Notes under the pieces: generated by a model
Told to the model about the DNA's origin: nothing
Seen by the model: the letters and a program-made list of their open reading frames with translations, nothing else
The model's database searches: none
From: a bacterium
Lineage (GTDB): Bacteria; Patescibacteriota; Minisyncoccia; JAHIHE01
Length of the DNA stretch: 36,755 nt
Assembly: GCA_030693205.1 (NCBI GenBank)
Contig: JAUYBG010000018.1
Span: forward strand, 1-36,755
Reading direction: 5' to 3'
In this document: one piece after another, positions 6,968 to 12,604 of the stretch
Position numbering within the stretch: position 1 is the first letter of the stretch
Layout: each line of letters begins with the position of its first letter
Position numbers and translations under genes: made by a program

Positions 6968-8455
6968 ATGGAATTATTTACGCGATTGTTTATAAAGAAA
7001 GAAACGATTTTGGCTCTTGGCGCGGAATCGGTTGGTATTTTTGCCGTTTATCGAAATGGCGATATTTTTGTTTCGGAAAACTTCGGCGATTTATTGGACG
7101 AAAAGAACTTTTTGAAATATAAAAAAGCGGTTTTATTTTATTTAAAAAAAGAAAGGTTTAAGCCGGATGTAATTTTGACCGATTTACATCCTTTGTTTAA
7201 AACAACAATTTTTGGAGAAGATTTGGCCCTTCGACTAGGCTCAGGGCAGGCTCAAAAAAGATATTTACTTTTAAGTAAAAAAAATACTAAATTAATAAAA
7301 GTTCAGCATCATTTTGCGCATATTTTTTCCGCGGTAGGGGACTATTTTTGTCATCCTGAATTTATTTCAGGATCTGAAAATTATAGATTCCGAAACAAGT
7401 TCGGAATGACAGAAAGTTATAAAATACCTAATACTTTTTTCGGTATTGCAATGGATGGCACGGGCTATGGTTTGGACGGAAATATTTGGGGAGGAGAAGT
7501 GTTCGAAATTACAAATTACAAATTACAAATTACAAAACAATTTCAAAATCAAAATTTTAAAACAAATACCGGAAAATTAAATTTAAATATTGAGCGAATT
7601 GGAAGTTTGGAAGAGCAGACAATGATTGGCGGGGATTTGGCGGTAAAAGAGCCGGCAAGAATGTTAATCGCGATACTCGCGAAAATTACAAATTACAAAT
7701 TACAAATTACAAACAAATCACAAATAACAAATTTAAAAAAACAAAAAGATTTTATCTATAAATACGTTAAAAACTTTTATACACGAAACGAATTTGAGGC
7801 GCTGTATAGCCAATCAAAACAGGATTTTAATTGCCAAAAAACTACCAGTACCGGTCGAATTTTGGATGCAGTTGCAGTTTTACTTGGATTTGCGGGAAAT
7901 GAAAGAAAGTTTAAGCACGAAGCGGTAAAGAAGCTGGAAGAAAATTCCAGTATTCCTTATTTTTTAAAACCAATAATTACTTTTTCTGTCATTGCGAGCT
8001 CGTTGCCAGCAGGCGATGAGCGCGGCAATCTCTCAGCTTGTTTGAGAAATAAATCTCGCCCGCCTAGACTCGGCGAGGCTGGCATACGCGAGGGATTGCT
8101 TCGTCGTTCCGATGATTACATCGGAACTCCTCGCAATGACAAGAGGTGGATTTTACAAACCACTCCGCTATTTAAATATTTAATTAAAAACATCCATAAA
8201 GATAAAAAAAGATTGGCCGCTACCGCGCAATTATATGTTGCAAGGGGGCTTTATGAAATAATCAAAAAAAATCATAAATCATTAATCATTAATCATAAAT
8301 CGGGCTTCTTTGCCGCCGGAGGGATGGCGAATAACAAAATTATTTCTTCATATTTGGAAAAACAAGGAGTTTACATACCAAAAAAAATCCCCAGAGGAGA
8401 CGAGGGGATCGCAATAGGACAGATTATTTATTATTTAACAAATTCTCGGCACTAA
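6968..8455 (+). CDS. hypF: HypF C-terminal (Kae1-like) carbamoyltransferase domain, with multiple insertions
   Basis: HypF makes the thiocarbamoyl group on HypE that becomes the cyanide ligands. Full-length HypF (about 750 residues) has acylphosphatase, zinc-finger, YrdC-like and Kae1-like domains. This 495-residue protein begins directly at the Kae1-like part (ETILALGAE) and lacks the other three. Visible motifs are VQHHFAH (metal-binding HxxxH), AMDGTGYGLDGNIWGGE, STGRILDAVAVLLGFAGNE and FFAAGGMANNK. Six repeat-derived stretches interrupt it, at about residues 87-96, 128-148, 181-200, 239-255, 340-392 and 435-445. About 130 residues in total are inserted, leaving a core of about 365, which fits the domain. 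It runs opposite to the rest of the island and its 3' end overlaps hypE by 21 bp. The missing domains could be encoded elsewhere. Confidence 0.85.
   Translation: MELFTRLFIKKETILALGAESVGIFAVYRNGDIFVSENFGDLLDEKNFLKYKKAVLFYLKKERFKPDVILTDLHPLFKTTIFGEDLALRLGSGQAQKRYLLLSKKNTKLIKVQHHFAHIFSAVGDYFCHPEFISGSENYRFRNKFGMTESYKIPNTFFGIAMDGTGYGLDGNIWGGEVFEITNYKLQITKQFQNQNFKTNTGKLNLNIERIGSLEEQTMIGGDLAVKEPARMLIAILAKITNYKLQITNKSQITNLKKQKDFIYKYVKNFYTRNEFEALYSQSKQDFNCQKTTSTGRILDAVAVLLGFAGNERKFKHEAVKKLEENSSIPYFLKPIITFSVIASSLPAGDERGNLSACLRNKSRPPRLGEAGIREGLLRRSDDYIGTPRNDKRWILQTTPLFKYLIKNIHKDKKRLAATAQLYVARGLYEIIKKNHKSLIINHKSGFFAAGGMANNKIISSYLEKQGVYIPKKIPRGDEGIAIGQIIYYLTNSRH
7227..7254 (+). repeat. palindromic element inside hypF (CTTCGAC family)
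   Basis: CCCTTCGACTAGGCTCAGGG and the following CAGGCTCA are a variant of the trmD unit. It encodes ALRLGSGQAQ in the same codon phase as the trmD and acs copies. Confidence 0.75.
7349..7411 (+). repeat. 63-nt palindromic element inside hypF
   Basis: It is the inverted copy of 3534-3596, identical at 59 of 63 positions. It is exactly 21 codons from TGT to ACA and encodes residues 128-148 (CHPEFISGS...FGMT) without a stop. It lies between the HHFAH motif and the DGTGYG motif. Confidence 0.92.
7505..7538 (+). repeat. A+T-rich tandem repeat inside hypF, first copy
   Basis: Four tandem copies of an ACAAATT unit encode TNYKLQIT. The same peptide is made again from 7687. Such repeats can vary in copy number by slippage. 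Confidence 0.75.
7681..7733 (+). repeat. A+T-rich tandem repeat inside hypF, second copy
   Basis: It repeats the ACAAATT unit of 7505-7538 and degenerates into ACAAATCACAAATAACAAAT. It encodes ITNYKLQITNKSQITN in the same frame as the first copy. Confidence 0.75.
7987..8141 (+). repeat. 155-nt composite palindromic element inside hypF
   Basis: The ends are TGTCATTGCGAG and CTCGCAATGACA. Inside are GCGGCAATCTC, a CGCCCGCCTAGACTCGGCGAGGC palindrome (given in part by its arms) and GGGATTGCTTCGTCG. It encodes about residues 340-392, including EGLLRRSDDYIGTPRNDK. The same family lies in hypE at 9286-9384. Confidence 0.88.
8270..8301 (+). repeat. palindromic ATCATAAATC repeat inside hypF
   Basis: AATCATAAATC, ATTAATCATTAATC and ATAAATC form a tandem, near-palindromic stretch that encodes NHKSLIINHKS just before the FFAAGGMANN motif. 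Confidence 0.6.
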
Positions 8456-9544
8456 TTTTCCTCTTGGCATTTCAATTGGTCGCAATCCGCCGGATTCGGT
8501 ATTTAGAAAAACACCTTTGCCGTGCTTGATACTGCCGATGATCTTGGCGGTTTTATTATATTTTTCAAGAATTTTAATGGTTTTATCGGCGAATTTAGCC
8601 GGCACAGTGGCAATAAATCTTCCTTCGGATGGCAAAGCCATAATATCAATTCCTAAAAGATTGCCAATAGACATCACCTCTTTTTTATAAGGAAGATTTT
8701 TTTCATCAAGAACAATTTTAATTTTTGACTTTTCCGCGATTTCATTGAGATTTTCCGCTAAGCCGCCGCGGGTCGGATCTTTGGCAGATGTAAGATATTT
8801 TCTCACCGCTTGCATTTCCGCCAATATTGGTTGGCTGTCGCTTTTAAGCCGGGTTTTGTAATTAAAACGATGCGCCAAAATCACTGCGCCGTGTTCGCCC
8901 AAGTCACCGGAAGCAATGACTTTATCGCCTGGCCTTGCGCCGTTATTAGAAATAATTTTCTCTGCAAGTCCAATGCCGGTTGTGGTAAAGGCGATTTTAT
9001 CGATTTTTCCTTTATTGGTTACTTTGGTGTCGCCGGTGACAATTGGGGTATTAGTTTGACGAGAAATTTTGTTTATTGAACAAATTATTTTTTCCAGGTC
9101 AGAAGTGGGGAATCCTTCTTCAATGATAAAACTTAACGCAATCCCAAGCGGAGTTGCGCCCATTACCGATAAATCATTGATCGTGCCGCACATCGCGATC
9201 TTGCCAATATCGCCGCCCGGGAAAAATATCGGGTCAATGATAAAAGCATCGGTTGTCATGACGAGCTTCAAGGATGATTCTATTTTGTCATTGCGAGGAG
9301 TAGCGCGACGAAGCAATCCCTCAACTTGTTTGAGATTTAAATCTTGCATTCGCAAGAGATTGCTTCGCTTCGCTCGCAATGACAGCAAGGGAGCTAAATC
9401 AAATACTGCGCCATCATCTCCGGTATTGGTCCATTTGCCGGTAAAATTAAGGATTTTTCTTAGGTTTTTGAAGAATTCCCACGAAGCGGCTCCGCCCGCG
9501 CCGATATCAAGGGAAATGGATGAATTTTTGAAGATACTTGACAT
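8435..9544 (-). CDS. hypE: hydrogenase maturation protein HypE
   Basis: HypE dehydrates a thiocarbamoyl group on its C-terminal cysteine to thiocyanate, using ATP, and passes cyanide to the HypC-HypD complex. The 369-residue protein has the PurM/AIR-synthetase-like layout: GDDGAVFDL (45-50), LVMTTDAFIIDPIFFPGGDIGKIAMCGTINDL given here by its parts, TGDTKV and DPTRGGLAENLNEIA. It ends LVPRIC, so the essential terminal Cys is present. Residues of about 54-87 (LSLRAKRSNLLRMQ...PRNDK) come from a 99-nt palindromic element (9286-9384). They sit in the hairpin between two strands, where an insertion may be tolerated. The 3' end overlaps hypF (convergent). Confidence 0.95.
   Translation of the reverse strand: MSSIFKNSSISLDIGAGGAASWEFFKNLRKILNFTGKWTNTGDDGAVFDLAPLLSLRAKRSNLLRMQDLNLKQVEGLLRRATPRNDKIESSLKLVMTTDAFIIDPIFFPGGDIGKIAMCGTINDLSVMGATPLGIALSFIIEEGFPTSDLEKIICSINKISRQTNTPIVTGDTKVTNKGKIDKIAFTTTGIGLAEKIISNNGARPGDKVIASGDLGEHGAVILAHRFNYKTRLKSDSQPILAEMQAVRKYLTSAKDPTRGGLAENLNEIAEKSKIKIVLDEKNLPYKKEVMSIGNLLGIDIMALPSEGRFIATVPAKFADKTIKILEKYNKTAKIIGSIKHGKGVFLNTESGGLRPIEMPRGKLVPRIC
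9286..9384 (-). repeat. 99-nt palindromic element inside hypE
   Basis: It is bounded by TGTCATTGCGAG and CTCGCAATGACA and is 33 codons long. It belongs to the family of the 155-nt hypF element. Its left end (in hypE coding sense) is read in another frame than in hypF (LSLRAK against SVIASS), and its right end in the same frame (EGLLRR, PRNDK). Confidence 0.9.
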
Positions 9545-9590
9545 ATTGTTGATTTTGTGCTAAGATTAAATATTAAGTTGGTTTTTGTTT

Positions 9591-9682
9591 TGTCATTCCG
9601 AGCAAAGCGAGGAATCCTTTGAGCTCACTTCATAGTGCGTACAAGAGATTTCTCTCCATCTGCTGATGGATTCGAAATGACA
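9591..9682. repeat. intergenic palindromic element upstream of hypE
   Basis: TGTCATTCCGAGCAAAGCGAGGAATCC at the left and GGATTCGAAATGACA at the right (ends given) form imperfect inverted repeats around ACAAGAGATTTCTC. It shares its ends with the 63-nt element. The rest of 9545-9809 holds no gene and no clear promoter. Confidence 0.75.
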
Positions 9683-9809
9683 GAAATTAATTTGTTCTTT
9701 TAAAACTTTTACGGCTTTGGAAAAAATTGCAGCAGGATATTAAAAAATCTTGGTGCGATTAAAAAAAGCTGTGAATAAAAGAAAAAATAAAATATAAGGA
9801 GGAAGGAAT

Positions 9810-10208
9810 ATGAGTTTAATAGGCGTAATTGCGCCATATATAGCAGTAATAATCTTTGCAGTATTGCTACAATATGCTGCAAAAAGAAACCAAAGAATAG
9901 AAAAAATTGTTGAAAAAGCAGATATGCTATTAAACAAGACAATATTCGGTCTATCAATTTTCGTTGTCAATATGACACTATGGTTAGGAGTTGTAATGGT
10001 AGCCGAATTTGTTTTTTCTGGAATTGCGTTTTATGTAAATCCCGAATTTGTCCAGAGTTTACTGCATAAGGATGGTGTGATTATTGGCGAGCTTATGTTT
10101 ATAGGTACGCTGATCGTCTCAGGCATATTAACAATAGTGAAGCCGCTAGCATCCGCATCTAAAATCTCTGAAGCTAAAATACAAAATATTTGCCCTGCCC
10201 GCGAATAA
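9810..10208 (+). CDS. small membrane protein of unknown function
   Basis: This 132-residue protein has three hydrophobic segments, at about residues 5-23, 46-75 and 89-112. A charged stretch (KRNQRIEKIVEKADM) lies after the first. The C-terminal 20 residues are polar. I recognise no family. A full Shine-Dalgarno (AAGGAGG, 9796-9802) sits 7 nt before the ATG, unlike the hydrogenase genes around it, which mostly have none. It lies on the plus strand between hypD and hypE, both on the minus strand, and none of the coding palindromes occurs in it. This suggests it was inserted into the island separately. A role in hydrogenase function cannot be claimed. Confidence 0.75.
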   Translation: MSLIGVIAPYIAVIIFAVLLQYAAKRNQRIEKIVEKADMLLNKTIFGLSIFVVNMTLWLGVVMVAEFVFSGIAFYVNPEFVQSLLHKDGVIIGELMFIGTLIVSGILTIVKPLASASKISEAKIQNICPARE

Positions 10209-10226
10209 AATCGTGTGGCCTTTTTT

Positions 10227-10886
10227 TTATATTTGAAACTTCGCCTCTATCCCGCAAGCGCCTTCGGAAGAAACCATACACGCACCAATTGGATTATCCG
10301 GGGTGCATTTTTTATTGAACAACTTGCAATCGCGAGGTTCTTTTAAACCGCGAAGAATCGCGCCGCAGATACAATTGGTACTACCAGACCCCTCGACCCG
10401 CTTCGACTCAGCGAGGCGAGCAAGCTCAGGGTGACAGTTTTTTAGAATATTTTTATATTTTATTTTTGCGTCGAATTGCGAATATTTTGAGCGGATCTCA
10501 AATCCGGAATTGGGAATTTTTCCGATTCCTCGCCAATATGCATCGCCGAGCGCAAAAACTTCACTGATCAATTTCATGGCCTTGGGATTTCCTTCAGGCC
10601 GCACTACGCGAACATATTGATTTTCCACCTCTGCTCGATTTTCCGCGATTTGTTTTAAGAGCATATAAATTGTTATTAGAACATCATTTGCTTCAAATCC
10701 AGCGATTACTTGCGGAAGCTTGAATTGCGCATAAGGTTTTGAGCCGATAATCGCGGAAACATGGCCAGGATTAATAAACCCGTCTATTTTAAGTTGCGGA
10801 GTATCAAGAAGCGCTTTCATTGCCGGCACAAAAGCTTTGTGCGAGGAATAGACCGTAAGTCCGTGTTTGATTGCGCTTGCGGTCAT
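10227..10886 (-). CDS. hypD: HypD, C-terminal part (after frameshift)
   Basis: HypD, with HypC, builds the Fe(CN)2CO unit on a [4Fe-4S] scaffold. This 219-residue part continues the family sequence after the frameshift: MTASAIKHGL, IDGFINPGHVSAIIGSKPY, PQVIAGFEANDVL and the cysteine region CICGAILRG, KEPRDCKLF, CTPDNPIGACMVSSEGACG. The ATG at 10886 overlaps the stop of the first part (ATGA), but the sequence just upstream in this frame (PNIVFFGLGFETTTP) is also HypD-like. The two parts are therefore one gene broken at 10932-10941. Residues CHPELARLAESKRVEGS come from a 49-nt palindromic element (10388-10436) inserted shortly before the cysteine region. Confidence 0.88.
   Translation of the reverse strand: MTASAIKHGLTVYSSHKAFVPAMKALLDTPQLKIDGFINPGHVSAIIGSKPYAQFKLPQVIAGFEANDVLITIYMLLKQIAENRAEVENQYVRVVRPEGNPKAMKLISEVFALGDAYWRGIGKIPNSGFEIRSKYSQFDAKIKYKNILKNCHPELARLAESKRVEGSGSTNCICGAILRGLKEPRDCKLFNKKCTPDNPIGACMVSSEGACGIEAKFQI
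10388..10436 (-). repeat. double palindromic unit in the hypD C-terminal part
   Basis: A 24-nt CTTCGAC-type unit is split by a second 24-nt unit (CCCGCTTCGACTCAGCGAGG + CGAG). The second unit is identical to the one in the other half of hypD (within 11055-11102). The frame used here gives LARLAESKRVEG. Confidence 0.88.
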
Positions 10887-11377
10887 TGGAGTAGTTGTTT
10901 CAAATCCAAGCCCGAAAAAAACAATATTGGGTTTTTTTTTTGAAGTTTTAAGGCATCTTCTACCGAGTAAACTTCTGTAATATCCGCGCCCTGCTCTCTT
11001 GCTGTATCTAAGCTTATGACTTTAATGTCATGGTGAGCTTGTCGAACCATACTGCCCTTCGACCCGCTTCGACTCAGCGAGGCGAGCAGGCTCAGGGCGA
11101 CAATCGTTCCTGGTACTCTCAGTACATCGCCATAACAAGCAATAGGAATTCCTTCCAGTGCCAAAGCAATGACCGCGTTAATATCACGTTGGTCAGTGAC
11201 ACAAACCGGGCAGCCTGGTCCGGAAAGAAGTTTGATATTTTTCGGCAGTAGTTTCTTGATTCCGTGCCGCGCCACTGCTTCGGTGTGAGTGCCGCAGAGT
11301 TCCATTAGAACTATCGGGCGATCTATCTTTTTAGCAAATAGATTTATTTCGTTCAGGATATTTTTCATAAAAATCAC
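10883..11377 (-). CDS. hypD: HypD, N-terminal part (before frameshift)
   Basis: It holds the HypD motifs LMELCGTHTEAVARHGIKK and LLSGPGCPVCVT (catalytic cysteines) and ACYGDVLRVPGT. It loses homology after ALKLQKK, where a run of ten As (T10 at 10932-10941 on the plus strand) precedes a +1 or -2 shift. Eight or eleven As would join it in frame to the second part. Start choice: GTG at 11377 overlaps the hypC stop (GTGA), and ATG at 11368 gives MKNILNEI. Residues of VALSLLASLSRSGSKGS and MVRQAHHD type come from palindromic units at 11026-11102. Every conserved HypD motif is intact on both sides of the break, so the gene may still be expressed through slippage, or the break may be a sequencing error. 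Confidence 0.85.
   Translation of the reverse strand: MIFMKNILNEINLFAKKIDRPIVLMELCGTHTEAVARHGIKKLLPKNIKLLSGPGCPVCVTDQRDINAVIALALEGIPIACYGDVLRVPGTIVALSLLASLSRSGSKGSMVRQAHHDIKVISLDTAREQGADITEVYSVEDALKLQKKNPILFFSGLDLKQLLQ
11026..11102 (-). repeat. triple palindromic unit in the hypD N-terminal part
   Basis: Bases 11026-11049 are a 24-nt unit identical (inverted) to 12538-12561. Bases 11055-11102 are a 48-nt stretch, the CTTCGAC unit split by the same 24-nt inner unit as at 10388-10436. It is read in a different frame (LLASLSRSGSKG) from the copy in the second half of the gene. Confidence 0.9.
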
Positions 11378-11589
11378 ACATTTATTTTTTTAAACAATTT
11401 CAGAGTTTCTTCCGCCTCATTTTTATCGAGTTTCTCGATCGCAAATCCCGCGTGCACTATCACGTAATCTCCTTTTGCAACGTCAACGATCTCTGTATTA
11501 ATATTTTTTTCTATGCCATTAAAACTCACTGTCGCATGGTGAGTTTTAATGTCGATCGATTTGATTTTTCCGGGAATAGCTAAGCACAC
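11374..11589 (-). CDS. hypC: hydrogenase maturation chaperone HypC
   Basis: A 71-residue protein starting MCLAIPGKIKSID. Cys2, exposed after Met removal, binds the iron being assembled on HypD and then the large subunit. The small beta-barrel pattern (ATVSFNGIEKNINTEIVDVAKGDYVIVHAGFAIEKLDKNEAEE, quoted here in two overlapping parts as ATVSFNGIEKNI and GDYVIVHAGFAIEKL) is typical, and the length is normal. It directly precedes hypD with a 3-nt start/stop overlap (GTGA), which suggests translational coupling with its partner. Confidence 0.96.
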   Translation of the reverse strand: MCLAIPGKIKSIDIKTHHATVSFNGIEKNINTEIVDVAKGDYVIVHAGFAIEKLDKNEAEETLKLFKKINV

Positions 11590-11595
11590 GGCTAG

Positions 11596-11685
11596 TAAAA
11601 AGTTATAAAGTAAAAAGTTATAAAGTAGACAGACGAAATATTTTAACTTTATAAACTTGATGAACTTTATAACTTTATAAACTTT
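11596..11685. repeat. A+T-rich inverted repeat between hyhG and hypC
   Basis: Two tandem AAAAAGTTATAAAGT units at the left face ACTTTATAAC and ACTTTATAAACTTTTT units at the right, around AGACAGACGAAATA. A similar TTATAAAG motif occurs at 13850-13880. It fills the whole intergenic gap. Confidence 0.6.
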
Positions 11686-12531
11686 TTATATCGCTCCTGG
11701 CGAATCTTTAAGCCCGGCGTAATTGAATACCGGACCGTCTCGGCAGACGTATTTACCGTTAACTAAAACACAATGCTGGCAAACGCCGACTCCGCAATTC
11801 ATTCGCCGTTCAAGCAAAACGTAAATATCGCTTTCCGCCACTTTTTTATTTTTTAATTTTTGAATTACGGGAAAAAACATTACCGGCGGGCCGCACATTA
11901 TTACTATCGGGTCTTTTGCCAGAGGCGTTTTGTCAAAAAGCGTCGTAACCAGTCCGGTACTGCCGGTCCAATTTTCGTGAGCTATATCTAATGTAAGATT
12001 CAATTCAATGGTTTTTTCCCAGTTTCTATATTCATTTTTAAACAGTAACATTTTTTCTTCGCGGCATCCGCTAAACAGCTGGATTTCGCCGAATTCGCCG
12101 GGGTGATTGCAAAGCATTTGAATGAGCGGTCTTAGAGGGACTAACCCCAATCCGCCAGCGACAAGCGCGATGTTCCTTTTGTTCATTTTCGAAAGAGGGA
12201 ATCCATTGCCGTATGGGCCGCGAAAATAAACCTCATCGCCAACCGACATTGAAAAAAGTTTGCTTGTCAATTCGCCTTTTTTTTGCACGCAAATCTGAAA
12301 TTCGCTGCAGAGAGTGGGGGACGAACAGACGGCAAATGGCGCTTCGCCAAAGCCGGGAATAGAAAGAGCGATAAATTGTCCGGGCCACCAGCATTTAACT
12401 ATTTTTTTTTCATCCGTTTCGCATTTAATATCTTTCCTATCATCCGGCTTAAGCGTAAAAAGCTTAACCATGGCGCTTTGGCTTTCAATATTAGTGATCA
12501 CGAGCGGATAAGTTTTATATTGATTTCTCAT
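11686..12531 (-). CDS. hyhG: hydrogenase gamma subunit, FAD/NAD(P)-binding (HyhG)
   Basis: This diaphorase subunit moves electrons between NAD(P)H and the Fe-S chain of the hydrogenase. The 281-residue protein has a flavin-binding barrel (WPGQFIALSIPGFGEAPFAV, with APFAVCSSP in place of the usual RPxS), an NAD(P)-binding segment (IALVAGGLGLVPLRPLI, about 110-130) with the GGxGxxP signature, VIMCGPPVMF, and a C-terminal [2Fe-2S] motif (CGVGVCQHC, YVCRDGPVF). This matches the dihydroorotate-dehydrogenase-electron-transfer-like gamma subunit of group 3b enzymes. It follows hyhB after 73 nt, a gap filled by two palindromic units. Confidence 0.93.
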   Translation of the reverse strand: MRNQYKTYPLVITNIESQSAMVKLFTLKPDDRKDIKCETDEKKIVKCWWPGQFIALSIPGFGEAPFAVCSSPTLCSEFQICVQKKGELTSKLFSMSVGDEVYFRGPYGNGFPLSKMNKRNIALVAGGLGLVPLRPLIQMLCNHPGEFGEIQLFSGCREEKMLLFKNEYRNWEKTIELNLTLDIAHENWTGSTGLVTTLFDKTPLAKDPIVIMCGPPVMFFPVIQKLKNKKVAESDIYVLLERRMNCGVGVCQHCVLVNGKYVCRDGPVFNYAGLKDSPGAI

Positions 12532-12537
12532 AAATTA

Positions 12538-12597
12538 TGGTTCGACAAGCTCACCATGACATTATAATAAATGTGTCACCCTGAGCCTGTCGAAGGG
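12538..12597. repeat. pair of 24-nt palindromic units between hyhB and hyhG
   Basis: Bases 12538-12561 are identical (inverted) to 11026-11049 inside hypD. Bases 12574-12597 are identical (inverted) to 743-766 inside trmD. Twelve A/T-rich bases separate them. This intergenic pair is the simple form of what is nested in hypD. Confidence 0.9.
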
Positions 12598-12604
12598 CAA
12601 TTGC

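Noticed and set aside
7505-7733. Possible CRISPR array from the repeated ACAAATT blocks
   Set aside because: Repeats are 7-8 nt and directly tandem, without spacers, and they are translated within hypF.
10883-11102. hypD broken by the palindromic insertions
   Set aside because: Both insertions keep the frame. The break is at the A10 run, about 85 nt from the nearest element.
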